Assembly (NCBI GenBank): GCA_038062935.1 | Contig: JBBTWG010000030.1 | Span: 1-40,651 of the forward strand | Reading direction: 5' to 3' | DNA: 40,651 nt | Origin: JBBTWG01 sp038062935 | Lineage (GTDB): Bacteria; Patescibacteriota; Gracilibacteria; UBA1369; UBA12463 | In this document: positions 14,896 through 23,328 of the stretch, piece by piece | Layout: each line of letters starts with the position of its first letter | Position numbering within the stretch: position 1 is the first letter of the stretch | Translations under genes and position numbers: made by a program | Notes under the pieces: model-generated | Databases searched by the model: none | Told to the model about the DNA's origin: nothing | The model's input: the letters and a program-made list of their open reading frames with translations, nothing else

Positions 14896-16590
14896 ATGAT
14901 TTCTAGAAATTGTCAGCGCTGTACGGCTTCTTTTCAAATAACTGATGACGATCTCCGATTTTATGAGAAAGTTTCTCCGGTTTTTGGTGAGCAGGTCTAT
15001 TCCATTCCTGCGCCTTCGCATTGTCCGGATTGTCGACAGCAACGTCGTTTAGCGCTCTGCAATGAGCGTTTTTTCTATCCGGGAACATGTGGACTTTGTA
15101 AAAAATCGACACTTTCTGAACATCCGCTATTCCGCAATCAGCCGATTTATTGTCGTGAGTGTTGGCATAGTGATAAGTGGGATGCTCGAGATTTTGGAAA
15201 AGATTTTGATTTTACTCGACCATTTTTTGATCAAATTTTGGAATTGAAACGTGCCACCCCTTCTCCGGCGCTCAACATCCAGGGAACGAACGATAATTCT
15301 GAATTTATTCATTACGCTGGTTCGTGCAAGAATTGTTATTTGATTATGCACGCAGATTTTTGTGAAGATTGTTATTATGGCTATGGATTCAAGAAAAATA
15401 CGTCGTGTGTTGATGGATTTTATAATCTCCATTGTGAACTTTGCTACGATTGTGTTGACGTTCGACAATCGTATGACCTCAAAGGGTCGCAGGATTGCAT
15501 CAACTGTCACTCCAGCGCATTTTTGAGAGATTGTGTCGGATGCAAAAATTGTTTTCTGTGCGTGGGGCTTCGTGGGAAAGAATATTGCTTCGAAAATCAA
15601 CAACTTTCGAAAGAGGAATACTTGCAAAAAATGGCGCAGATTGACACTGGTTCCTATACTCAATATCAACAGCATAAAAAGCGCTTGAAAGAGCTGGAAA
15701 AACAGCATTCTTTCAAAGAATTTCAGGGAACGAATCTCGAAAATTCTTTTGGAAATAATCTCTATAATTGCAAAGATACGTGGTTTAGTTTTGATTGCGA
15801 GGACGTGGAAGGTGGGAAATTTTGTTATCAGGTGGTTCTGGGTGCGAAAGATGTTTACGATATTTATCAATACGGGACGAATTTGCAGCAATCGTATGAA
15901 TGTTCGATTTCTGGTGAGAATAGTTATCGACTTTTTTTCTGCGATAATTGCCATGTGAATTCTTCGGATCTGTTTTATTGCTGGTACATGGAGCGCTCAA
16001 AAAACTGTTTTGGATGTGTGAATATGCAGCAGGCGCAATATTGCATTTTGAATAAACAATATACGAAAGAGGAGTATGAAAAGCTTGTGCCACAAATTAT
16101 TGAGCACATGAAGAAGACAGGGGAATTTGGTGAATTTTTCCCAATGTCGCATTCGCCACATGGGTATAATCGGAGCTCTGCGCAGATGTATTATCCGCTC
16201 ACGAAAGAGCAAGTTTTGGCTCAGGGACTGACGTGGGATGATTATGATGCACCTCGTCCGCAAGTTCAGAAAGTTTTGGATGCTTCAAATATTTCTGACA
16301 ACATCAAAGATGTTTCTGATGACATTTTGACTGCTGCTGTTGAGTGCGAAGTGACGAAAAGATTATTTAAAATCACTCCGAAAGAATTGAAGTTTTATCG
16401 TCAGCAAAAAGTTCCGTTGCCTCGAAGATGTCCTGATCAGCGGCATCTGGATCGCTTCTCTTTGCGAAATCCTCGCAAATTTTGGAATCGCAGTTGTTCC
16501 CAGTGTCAGAAAAATTTCTGGACGACATATTCATCAGAAATCACCGAAAAAGTTCTTTGTGAACCATGTTATTTGGCGAGGGCGTATTGA
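14896..16590 (+). CDS. Cys-rich multi-zinc-ribbon protein of unknown function
   Basis: 564 aa with about a dozen CxxC pairs. The N-terminal part (residues 1-90) has CQRC, CPDC, CGLC and CREC knuckles around a PAPSHCPDCRQQRRL core, suggesting two treble-clef or rubredoxin-like zinc sites. Residues about 135-235 are a repetitive Cys/Tyr-rich segment (CKNCYL, CEDCYYGYG, CELCYDC, CINC, CVGCKNCFLC). A KEEYLQKM unit closes it, and a second similar block ends with KEEYEKL. A final zinc ribbon (CSQC, CEPC) ends the protein. I have seen comparable proteins in candidate-phyla genomes but know no function. Metal binding is likely from the residues; nucleic-acid binding is speculation. Confidence 0.75.
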   Translation: MISRNCQRCTASFQITDDDLRFYEKVSPVFGEQVYSIPAPSHCPDCRQQRRLALCNERFFYPGTCGLCKKSTLSEHPLFRNQPIYCRECWHSDKWDARDFGKDFDFTRPFFDQILELKRATPSPALNIQGTNDNSEFIHYAGSCKNCYLIMHADFCEDCYYGYGFKKNTSCVDGFYNLHCELCYDCVDVRQSYDLKGSQDCINCHSSAFLRDCVGCKNCFLCVGLRGKEYCFENQQLSKEEYLQKMAQIDTGSYTQYQQHKKRLKELEKQHSFKEFQGTNLENSFGNNLYNCKDTWFSFDCEDVEGGKFCYQVVLGAKDVYDIYQYGTNLQQSYECSISGENSYRLFFCDNCHVNSSDLFYCWYMERSKNCFGCVNMQQAQYCILNKQYTKEEYEKLVPQIIEHMKKTGEFGEFFPMSHSPHGYNRSSAQMYYPLTKEQVLAQGLTWDDYDAPRPQVQKVLDASNISDNIKDVSDDILTAAVECEVTKRLFKITPKELKFYRQQKVPLPRRCPDQRHLDRFSLRNPRKFWNRSCSQCQKNFWTTYSSEITEKVLCEPCYLARAY

Positions 16591-16608
16591 AAAATCTCTC
16601 GAAATATT

Positions 16609-17973
16609 TTACCATCCAAACATTTTCCCGACATCTTCTGCTGTTTCACGTTTTCGTGCGACTGTGGCGATGCCGTTTGGGAGGATTATTTTCATCGGAG
16701 ACGAGAGAAGACAGTGGTGTGCGGAGAGTGCGTCTTGGTATGCGCCGGTGTCAAAGACGGTCACGTATTGATCTTCTTGTGGAGAGAGATCTTCGAGGCG
16801 GGGGAGAAGGAGGTAGCCGTCACTGGATGCGTATTTATCGTCAGAATCACAGCTGAGACCTGCGAGCCATACGCGATGTTTTTTCTCGGCAGCCATGTTG
16901 TTGGCTGGGACGATATGCCATTTTTGGTGAATGGCCCATGTGTCGAGGAGATCGTTCATGAAACTTCCGTCGATGACATACCATTTTTTGGCGACTGATT
17001 TCGGAATATCTTTGTCGCTGAGGATTTTGAAAATAGTAATTTGTGCTGGCGCTGCGATATGGCGACCCCATTCGACGATGAGATTTGGATGTGGGATTCC
17101 TGCTGCTTCTGACATTTCTTTCAGCACTTTGAAGATTTTTTTGACGCAAGATTCTACACCGTACATTTTTTTCTTTTCGTAGGGGATTGCGAAACCACCG
17201 CCGATGTTGATTGTGTCGAGTGTTGGATTTCCTTCCCGAATTTTTTTGTAGGCTTCGAAAGCTTCTTTCACAGCGAGAATAATGTCAGCCTCTCGGAGAA
17301 TTTGTGAACCGATGTGATAATGAAGAATCTTGAGATTTCTGATTTTGCCGACTTCGAGAATTTCGTCCAGCATCAGGCCAAAACGATCGATTTTTTTGTC
17401 CCAGTGTGACTTCACTTTTGACTGGAGATTGATACGGATTCCGATGTCTCCTTTGAAATCTTTGAAAATTCGGAGTTCGTGGAGATCTTCGATGATAGGA
17501 ATAATTACAAGACCGTTTTCACGGAGATGTTTGATGGCCTGGACGTATGCCGTTGTCTTTGGTCCATTGCAGAGTACGCGGATTTTTGCGTTGAAACTTT
17601 CTCCTTCCCAGATTTTTTTGACGATTAGGAGATCATTGGTGGAAGTGACTTCCAAATGCGCTCCTTCTGAGACGAGCGGGAGAACGCATTCTTTGTTTTG
17701 ATTCACTTTCATCGGGAAGTGATAGGTAAATTTCCCTTTGTAGCCAATGCGTTTTATCTCATCGTTCGCAATTTCAAAAAGTGAATTGAGTCGTTGCTCT
17801 ATGATGAAAGGAAGGAAAATCTCGAGAGGGGATCCAAATTTTCTGACGATATCGTGAACGTTGTATTGGTAATTTCCCTCACGAATGATGAGCTCGTTAT
17901 CTTTGTTGATATCAAAGTATTCGGTGTTGAATTCTTTTTTTCCAATCTTCCAGAATTTTTTGTAGTTTTTCAC
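16609..17973 (-). CDS. speA: Arginine decarboxylase (SpeA-like, short form)
   Basis: 454 aa from a GTG at 17973. It has the fold-III (alanine racemase-like) PLP barrel. The PLP lysine is Lys89 in YHFPMKVNQN, matching SpeA YPIKVNQ. LHYHIGSQI and IGGGFAIPY follow, then the second-subunit Cys-Asp motif CDSDD and FDTGAYQDALSAHHCLL. The reaction is L-arginine to agmatine plus CO2. E. coli SpeA is about 200 residues longer, so helical insertions and the C-terminal extension are absent. Context (agmatine deiminase and carbamoylputrescine amidase just upstream on the same strand) supports arginine over diaminopimelate or ornithine as substrate. It has its own promoter in the 93-bp gap. Confidence 0.85.
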   Translation of the reverse strand: MKNYKKFWKIGKKEFNTEYFDINKDNELIIREGNYQYNVHDIVRKFGSPLEIFLPFIIEQRLNSLFEIANDEIKRIGYKGKFTYHFPMKVNQNKECVLPLVSEGAHLEVTSTNDLLIVKKIWEGESFNAKIRVLCNGPKTTAYVQAIKHLRENGLVIIPIIEDLHELRIFKDFKGDIGIRINLQSKVKSHWDKKIDRFGLMLDEILEVGKIRNLKILHYHIGSQILREADIILAVKEAFEAYKKIREGNPTLDTINIGGGFAIPYEKKKMYGVESCVKKIFKVLKEMSEAAGIPHPNLIVEWGRHIAAPAQITIFKILSDKDIPKSVAKKWYVIDGSFMNDLLDTWAIHQKWHIVPANNMAAEKKHRVWLAGLSCDSDDKYASSDGYLLLPRLEDLSPQEDQYVTVFDTGAYQDALSAHHCLLSSPMKIILPNGIATVARKRETAEDVGKMFGW

Positions 17974-18011
17974 TTCGCGGAAAAAATAGTGAGGAAAATA
18001 CGATAGATCAA

Positions 18012-18040
18012 TATATAGTCGCTTTTTTTCTCGAATGCAA
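18012..18040 (-). promoter_or_regulatory. Internal promoter of speA
   Basis: On the minus strand: -35 TTGCAT (18040-18035), a 17-bp spacer, and -10 TATATA (18017-18012), about 38 bp before the GTG of speA. It would allow speA expression apart from aguB-aguA. Confidence 0.5.
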
Positions 18041-18066
18041 TAGAATTTTCGCTTGCTCCTGTTGAT

Positions 18067-19098
18067 TTATTCTTTTGGGTGCTGCTGTGTAGAACAGTGG
18101 AAAGCTCCATAGCCCCAGACGAGTTCTTTGCAATCTATTCCGACCATTTTTCTGGTGGGGAAAAATTTGGAAAGAATCTTTTTTACTTCTTGGTCTTGTT
18201 CGCATCCGAATGTTGGAATTAAAACGATGGTGTTTCCGATGTAAAAATTGGCGTAGTTAGCTGGGAGCTTTTGTCCCTTGAACATTACGGGTTTTGGCGT
18301 TGGAAGTGCAATTATTTTGAAAGGTTTTCCTTCCTGATCTATCATTTTTTTGAGTTCTTCAAAATTTTTCTTGAGTGTTTTATAATTAGCATCTTTCGGA
18401 TTTTTTTCTACGACACAAGCGATCGTTTTTGGATTGACGAATCGTGCGATGGCATCGATGTGTCCGTCAGTTTCATCTCCTGTAGCGCCTTTCCCGAGCC
18501 ACAATGTTTTTTCGATTCCGAGATATTTTTTGAAATATCCTTCGATTTGTTTGCGACTCAACTTTGGATTGCGAGCGAATATGCACTCTTCTGTTGTGAG
18601 CAAAACTCCTTTTCCATTCACTTCTATTGAGCCTCCTTCCAGGATAATTTCTGGTTTTACGACTTTGGTTTTGAATATTTTCCCTATTTTTTGTGGCACG
18701 ATATCGTCGCTTTCCCATGGTGGATATTTTTCTCCCCAGGCATTGAAAATCCAGTCCGTGATAACTAATTTTCCTTTTTCATCTCTCACAAAAATAGCTC
18801 CATAGTCGCGTGTCCATGTGGAATTCGTACGAATTTTGAAGAATTTGATATTTTTGAGCTGTTTCTTCGTTACTTTTTTTTCATGGAGTATTTTTTCTGC
18901 TTCTTTTTGTGCCTTTTTGTCGTTGATACAGATAAAAACTTTCTCACTTTCTGCTAAAGCTTTTACCATTTCGGCGTAGAGGCGGGGGATTGGCTCGAAA
19001 TTTCCTGGCCAGTGTCTTTTGTTGTGTGGCCACGCAATCCATGTGCCTTCGTGAGGTTCCCATTCGGCGGGCATTTTGTAACTTGTGACTTTTGACAT
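18067..19098 (-). CDS. aguA: Agmatine deiminase
   Basis: 343 aa, close to the usual 345-370. It begins YKMPAEWEPHEGTWIAWPHNKRHWP and includes WTRDYGAIFV, then EGGSIEVNGKG, GDETDGHIDAIARF and the C-terminal GAFHCSTQQHP. The catalytic Cys is residue 335, with the expected Asp, Glu and His in the earlier motifs. It converts agmatine to N-carbamoylputrescine and ammonia, the second step from arginine to putrescine. The ATG at 19098 lies within a heptad repeat array; the in-frame ATG eight codons later (MPAEW) could be the true start. It follows aguB by about 15 bp, so the two are co-transcribed. Confidence 0.95.
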   Translation of the reverse strand: MSKVTSYKMPAEWEPHEGTWIAWPHNKRHWPGNFEPIPRLYAEMVKALAESEKVFICINDKKAQKEAEKILHEKKVTKKQLKNIKFFKIRTNSTWTRDYGAIFVRDEKGKLVITDWIFNAWGEKYPPWESDDIVPQKIGKIFKTKVVKPEIILEGGSIEVNGKGVLLTTEECIFARNPKLSRKQIEGYFKKYLGIEKTLWLGKGATGDETDGHIDAIARFVNPKTIACVVEKNPKDANYKTLKKNFEELKKMIDQEGKPFKIIALPTPKPVMFKGQKLPANYANFYIGNTIVLIPTFGCEQDQEVKKILSKFFPTRKMVGIDCKELVWGYGAFHCSTQQHPKE

Positions 19099-19110
19099 GT
19101 GACGTGTGGC
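19083..19110. repeat. Heptad array, TTGTGAC family
   Basis: Four consecutive 7-bp units: TTGTGAC, TTTTGAC, ATGTGAC, GTGTGGC. The array spans the aguB-aguA junction and includes the annotated aguA start codon on the opposite strand. Related arrays occur at 27400-27420 and 29545-29572. Confidence 0.7.
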
Positions 19111-19113
19111 CTT

Positions 19114-19977
19114 TTAGGATTCAAATTTTTCGCATTGGACTCTGCGTTCTTTGAGGAATGGCCATTCTCGGCGCATGACTTCTATTATGTCGAGATCGCA
19201 TTCGACAATAATATTTTCTTCTTTGTCGTTTGAGGCTTTTCCAAGAATTTCTCCGTAAGGATTGCTCACGAATGAGTTTCCCCAGAAATTGAGTCCTTCT
19301 TCTGTTCCTACGCGATTGATGCTCGCGACAAAAATATTGTTGGCGATGCTGTGTGATCTTTGGATCGTAATCCAAGCGTCGTTTTCTGCTTTATCAAGCC
19401 GTGCTTTCTCTGGACGATCAGCGAGTGGCCAGCCTATTGCAGTTGGATAGAAGAGGATTTCTGCGCCTTTTGTGGCGGCGATTCGTGCGCCTTCGGGAAA
19501 CCATTGGTCGTAGCAGATCATTGGTGCAACTTTCCCGAATTTTGTTTCGAAAACTTTGAAGCCCATGTCGCCCGGTGCGAAATAAAAATCTTCCATGTAG
19601 CCGTTGAGCTCGTCCGCAGGAATGTGCATTTTTCGGTATTTTCCGAGATATGTTCCATCCGCGTCGATGACGACTGCGGTGTTGTAGAGTTTTCCGTCAT
19701 CCGCTTTTTCGTAGATGGAAGTCACGATCGCTATGCCAAGTTCTCTTGCTTCTTTCTGGAGTATTTCTGTGATTGGTCCAGGAATTTTTTCTGCGAGATC
19801 GAAGATTTTTTTGTCTTTTGTTTGGCAGAAATATGGTCCCGCGAAGAGTTCGGAGAAAGCAACGATGTTTGCGCCTTTCTGTGCACATTCGCGCAGTCGC
19901 ACGATTCCTTTTTGGAGGTTTTCTTCTTTATTGGTACTGCAACTCATCTGTATGAGTCCCAGCGTAACTTTTCTCAT
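19114..19977 (-). CDS. aguB: N-carbamoylputrescine amidase
   Basis: 287 aa from the ATG at 19977; an in-frame ATG 36 bp upstream adds residues of no family match. It is a nitrilase-superfamily enzyme with the full catalytic triad: Glu43 (AFSELFAGPYF), Lys116 (YRKMHIP) and Cys155 (MICYDQWFPEGAR). The segments PGDMGFKVF, LFYPTAIGWP and WITIQRSHSIANNIFVASINRVG are typical of the plant/bacterial carbamoylputrescine amidase group. It hydrolyses N-carbamoylputrescine to putrescine, CO2 and ammonia. It is the first gene of the leftward aguB-aguA-speA set, which together gives putrescine from arginine. Confidence 0.95.
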   Translation of the reverse strand: MRKVTLGLIQMSCSTNKEENLQKGIVRLRECAQKGANIVAFSELFAGPYFCQTKDKKIFDLAEKIPGPITEILQKEARELGIAIVTSIYEKADDGKLYNTAVVIDADGTYLGKYRKMHIPADELNGYMEDFYFAPGDMGFKVFETKFGKVAPMICYDQWFPEGARIAATKGAEILFYPTAIGWPLADRPEKARLDKAENDAWITIQRSHSIANNIFVASINRVGTEEGLNFWGNSFVSNPYGEILGKASNDKEENIIVECDLDIIEVMRREWPFLKERRVQCEKFES

Positions 19978-20042
19978 GATTTCTTTTAAAGAATAACGCC
20001 CGCAGCGTAGCATAAAATTATTTTTTGTTGTAGAATTTTTGT

Positions 20043-20357
20043 GTGGTTGATTTCAAGAATAAAATTTTGGATAGCGTAAAGGGTGGTTTTCATCGTGTGA
20101 AACACGGTGGTCGATCGATCAAAAATGACGTTCGTGAAAAAACTGTTGGATACGTTTTGGCTGGTTTGGGAGTTGTCGCTGGTCTTGCCTGGAATGAGGC
20201 AATTAATGGGCTTATAGAATATCTTTTTCCTTTGAGTCGCAGTGGAGTTTTTGCAAAATTTCTCTATGCATTTCTGATGACTTTGATGCTTGTTTTAGTG
20301 ACTTCGTATCTGATGAGAATGATCCAGAAAGATCAGGATAACGAATTGAAGAAATAA
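20043..20357 (+). CDS. DUF5654-like small membrane protein
   Basis: 104 aa from a GTG. A charged N-terminus (about 1-35) precedes two membrane segments, GYVLAGLGVVAGLAWNEAINGLI and FLYAFLMTLMLVLVTSYLM. The central AGLAWNEAI...L..LFP motif matches the DUF5654 pattern (A.AWNEAI). The family is small, found in archaea and candidate-phyla bacteria, and has no known role. It diverges from aguB, and the AI-2E permease gene follows 90 bp downstream with its own promoter. Confidence 0.7.
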   Translation: MVDFKNKILDSVKGGFHRVKHGGRSIKNDVREKTVGYVLAGLGVVAGLAWNEAINGLIEYLFPLSRSGVFAKFLYAFLMTLMLVLVTSYLMRMIQKDQDNELKK

Positions 20358-20409
20358 TTTGTGTTTGCCATGAGAATTGCCGTGAAAGTGAAATTGCGAG
20401 CGAAAATTG

Positions 20410-20438
20410 TTGAGATTCTTTAGTTTTCTCTCTACAAT
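20410..20438 (+). promoter_or_regulatory. Promoter of the AI-2E permease gene
   Basis: -35 TTGAGA (20410-20415), a 17-bp spacer, and -10 TACAAT (20433-20438). The -10 ends 9 bp before the ATG, predicting a leaderless or near-leaderless mRNA. Confidence 0.6.
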
Positions 20439-20447
20439 AGTCTTACG

Positions 20448-21551
20448 ATGCCGAAAAAACCTCACCTTTCAAATTCGCTCAAATTGCATCATGTCCCAGG
20501 ATTTTTTCTGATTTTTTGCGTTGTTGTTTCTTTGTATTTTCTTTTTCAACTTTTGACGCCGTTTGCTACGGCTCTTATTTTTGCCGTGATTCTCGCTGTT
20601 GCTTTTCGCCCTTTATATCTTTTTTTAAAAAGAATTTTTCGTGGACGCCAAGGGCTCGCTTCTTTTTGCACTTCTCTTGTCGTTGTTCTGCTTATTGTTA
20701 TTCCTTTCATTCTTTTACTCTCTCTCCTCGCTTCTGAAGTGATTAGTGCTTATGGTTTTATTGAAGCGAAGCTTCGTTCTGGTGCACTTGATCAATTTTT
20801 AAAGTGGGAAAATGGTGGTTTTTTCTATGATTTCCGTCAGAAATTTTTCCCGAATCTCTCTGATCCAGACCTCCAAAGTCAGATAGTTTCTACTGCTCAG
20901 GCGATTAGTAATTTTCTTGTTGCGCAGATTTCGGGCTTTTTGACTGGTATTACTTCACTTTTTCTCGATTTCATCGTATTTCTTTTGACTCTCTATTATC
21001 TCCTGAAAGATGGCGATATTCTTGTTCGGAAGATTTTAGAATTGAGTCCACTTCCTTCTCGATACGAAGGTTCTATTCTTGTGAAATTAAGAGAAATGTC
21101 GAATGCGATCATGTATGGATCTTTTTTGACGGCGATTGTTCAGGGAATTTTTGGCGGCATTGGATTTGCACTTGCGGGTATCGATCAGGCAGTTTTGTGG
21201 GGTACTGCGATGGGATTTTTCTCTTTCTTGCCGTACGCAGGAACTTCGATTATTTGGTTTCCTGCCTCCATCCTTCTCTTTTTGAATGGTCACAGCGGTT
21301 CTGCGCTTTTTCTTTTCCTTTGGGGGGTGACTGCGGTGAGTGCTTCTGATAACTTTTTGCGTCCATATTTCATTAGCTCGAAGACTGAGACATATCCGTT
21401 TCTTATGTTCCTTACCATTATGGGTGGACTCTTTGTCTTTGGTCTTTCTGGTGTCGTTTTTGGCCCAGTGATCTTGACCTTTGCTTTGACATTTCTCGAT
21501 ATTTATAAGAAAGAATATGGTGGAATGCTCAAAGAGTTGGATTACCATTAA
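20448..21551 (+). CDS. AI-2E family (PerM/YdiK-type) membrane permease
   Basis: 367 aa, typical of the family. It has about eight membrane segments: a pair near residues 20-60 (FFLIFCVVVSLYFLFQLLTPFATALIFAVILAVAF), one near 75-105, then a long soluble loop (about 110-155). The C-terminal half contains the diagnostic segment GIFGGIGFALAGIDQAVLWGTAMGFFSFLPYAG. The DNFLRPYFISSKTETYPFLMFLTIMGGLFVFGLSGVVFGPVIL ending is also characteristic. Members export small molecules (AI-2, indole, Na+ in some); the substrate here is unknown. Its stop codon region overlaps the convergent lamin-tail gene by 23 bp. Confidence 0.9.
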   Translation: MPKKPHLSNSLKLHHVPGFFLIFCVVVSLYFLFQLLTPFATALIFAVILAVAFRPLYLFLKRIFRGRQGLASFCTSLVVVLLIVIPFILLLSLLASEVISAYGFIEAKLRSGALDQFLKWENGGFFYDFRQKFFPNLSDPDLQSQIVSTAQAISNFLVAQISGFLTGITSLFLDFIVFLLTLYYLLKDGDILVRKILELSPLPSRYEGSILVKLREMSNAIMYGSFLTAIVQGIFGGIGFALAGIDQAVLWGTAMGFFSFLPYAGTSIIWFPASILLFLNGHSGSALFLFLWGVTAVSASDNFLRPYFISSKTETYPFLMFLTIMGGLFVFGLSGVVFGPVILTFALTFLDIYKKEYGGMLKELDYH

Positions 21552-23004
21552 TCGATTTGAATTTGATCGATTTTCGAGACTTCAGTATTTGAAATCCAAT
21601 TCCTACTATGGCGATCAATGCGAGAATCCAGTAAGAATTCGATCTGCTTTTTTCATCGGCATTCTTTTTATCCGCCTTTTGTTGGATAACTTCGTATGAT
21701 TCGAGTTCATATTCGTTTTTCCCTTTCTTTATTCCTGTAATCTTTACCTTTGCTTGTTGTTGAACGGCGAGTGCTATGAGGTCTGGATTGATTTTTTGTT
21801 TTTCGAAGTTGACGAGTATTTTTTCTTTTCCGTTTTCGACAGAGAAATTTTGTAATCCTTTTCCACTTATTTTTCCTTCGAAGATAGCGTAGACTGGATT
21901 TGGCTTTCCTGGTGTTTTTGTCCCTGTCCAGAGCCATTTTGTTTCATCTGTTTCTGTGGAACTGTGTTCTTGTGCTGATGCGACAGGAATGAAATAATTT
22001 TCATTGCGTGGGCTCTGATTGTGGAAAATAATTTTTGCAAATGCAATATTTTCTGGTGCTTCATCGTAACTTATAGAGTCTATTTCATTTTGTTCTGGAT
22101 CGATGAGATAGATTTCGTTTGGGCCGTTTTTGAGCGTGAGTTTGATGTCGTCGAAATTGAGTAACATGTAGCCTCCTGGCTTGATGGTGAAATTGCTAGG
22201 AATTTTGAATTTTTTAGTAGTGCTATGAATTTCCCAGCTCCCGAGATTGACTGTGTCATCTCCCGTATTGTGGATTTCAAGCCATTCTTTTCCTTTGTCT
22301 GGACCTACTGGATTTGGAAATACTTCGGAAATTTCTATATCTTCACTGAGATCTCCGATGCTTGTTCCTACTGTTTTTTGGTCTGATACTTTCTCTGTTG
22401 AAGATATTTTGTCATTCGGAATATTTTCATTTTTTGGAATTACCTCATTTCGGATTTCTATTTTTGAAATATTTTCTGCTCCCGGAGTTGGATTTATTTC
22501 TTTGATCCATGTGTTTTCTGATGTTCGCGCGTAACTTTGTCCACTCTTTGTGTCGCTGTATGAAATCGTATCAATGAATTGTCCGTTTGGCGCCATGAGG
22601 CGAGCTTGATCGACGGTGTTATTGAGTGCGATCTTTGTTTCTTTGGACTTCACGACCAGAAATCCATGAGCAGCAATTATTTTGCCTTTCAGACTAAAAG
22701 ATTTACTTCCACCTTCGCTGTCGTCGACTTCCCAGCCGTCGAGATTTGCTTCTTGATCGGTAGGGTTTTTGATTTCGATCCATTCTTCATCAGTATCTGT
22801 TCCTTCTGGATCTGGCATAAATTCATTGATGATGAGTGGAAGGATTTGCGGAGTAGTGGTTTGTACCACTGTCGCGACCGTTTTTTCTGTCGCAGCTTTT
22901 ACGGCTGCATCAACTTCTGCTTTGCAGGAGTCTGTAGTTTGGGCATAAGCGTAGTTTGTTAAAAAATAAAAAAGAAACGAAGCAATAAAAAATTTGTTGG
23001 TCAT
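21529..23004 (-). CDS. Exported protein with two lamin-tail domains
   Basis: 491 aa from the ATG at 23004 (ATGs at 23010 and 23034 are alternatives). A signal peptide (MTNKFFIASFLFYFLTNYAYAQ) precedes two lamin-tail domains (LTD). LTD 1 is about residues 55-170: PLIINEFMPDPEGTDTDEEWIEIKN to EINPTPG. LTD 2 is about 225-330: IEISEVFPNPVGPDKGKEWLEIHN to IDSISYDEAP. A probable OB-like region (GKISGKGLQNFSVENGKEKILVNF) lies before a C-terminal membrane anchor (YWILALIAIVGIGFQIL) and basic tail. LTD modules are Ig-like and common on surface or DNA-associated bacterial proteins. A surface-anchored adhesive or scaffold role is inferred. Confidence 0.85.
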   Translation of the reverse strand: MTNKFFIASFLFYFLTNYAYAQTTDSCKAEVDAAVKAATEKTVATVVQTTTPQILPLIINEFMPDPEGTDTDEEWIEIKNPTDQEANLDGWEVDDSEGGSKSFSLKGKIIAAHGFLVVKSKETKIALNNTVDQARLMAPNGQFIDTISYSDTKSGQSYARTSENTWIKEINPTPGAENISKIEIRNEVIPKNENIPNDKISSTEKVSDQKTVGTSIGDLSEDIEISEVFPNPVGPDKGKEWLEIHNTGDDTVNLGSWEIHSTTKKFKIPSNFTIKPGGYMLLNFDDIKLTLKNGPNEIYLIDPEQNEIDSISYDEAPENIAFAKIIFHNQSPRNENYFIPVASAQEHSSTETDETKWLWTGTKTPGKPNPVYAIFEGKISGKGLQNFSVENGKEKILVNFEKQKINPDLIALAVQQQAKVKITGIKKGKNEYELESYEVIQQKADKKNADEKSRSNSYWILALIAIVGIGFQILKSRKSIKFKSINGNPTL

Positions 23005-23098
23005 GCGCATAGAGTAGCAAGTCATTCTGAACAAAACTTAAATTTTTTTTCAAAAAAAGATGAACTGATTTAGCTTTGCGCGGATTTTTTAGCTTTCA

Positions 23099-23127
23099 TT
23101 GACTGTGTTTGAACACTCCTCTATACT
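23099..23127 (+). promoter_or_regulatory. Promoter of rny
   Basis: -35 TTGACT (23099-23104), a 17-bp spacer, and -10 TATACT (23122-23127), a near-consensus promoter. Transcription from about 23134 gives a leader of roughly 195 nt before rny, the longest clear leader in the window. Confidence 0.7.
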
Positions 23128-23199
23128 TGGAGCACGATTCGACGAGAATTGTACAAATCTTCAGAAACAGCTTTATTTACAGTAGGATTTATTTATTTC

Positions 23200-23268
23200 A
23201 TGATTCGACTTCGAAGCTTCATCATCAAGAGACTTACACCTCAACTTCTCCTCTTGGAGAAGCTGTAA
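23200..23268 (+). CDS. Possible 22-codon leader peptide before rny
   Basis: The frame from the ATG at 23200 reads MIRLRSFIIKRLTPQLLLLEKL and stops at TAA. It lies inside the predicted rny leader. Its last third forms a stem-loop (CTTCTCC-TCTT-GGAGAAG at about 23245-23262), followed by CTGTAAAACTG and a T-run. The arrangement recalls translation-coupled attenuation, but the frame is short and could be chance. Confidence 0.3.
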   Translation: MIRLRSFIIKRLTPQLLLLEKL

Positions 23269-23295
23269 AACTGTTTTTTTAGTTTTGTTTTTTTC

Positions 23296-23325
23296 GTCCG
23301 AATTTGTTTCTTATAAACAAATTTT
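23296..23325 (+). terminator. AT-rich hairpin plus T-run abutting the rny start codon
   Basis: AATTTGTTT and AAACAAATT form a 9-bp stem around a CTTAT loop, followed at once by a T-run that leads directly into the rny ATG at 23329. It could terminate the leader transcript conditionally or sequester the start. The stem contains no G-rich clamp, so strength is uncertain. Confidence 0.45.
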
Positions 23326-23328
23326 TTT

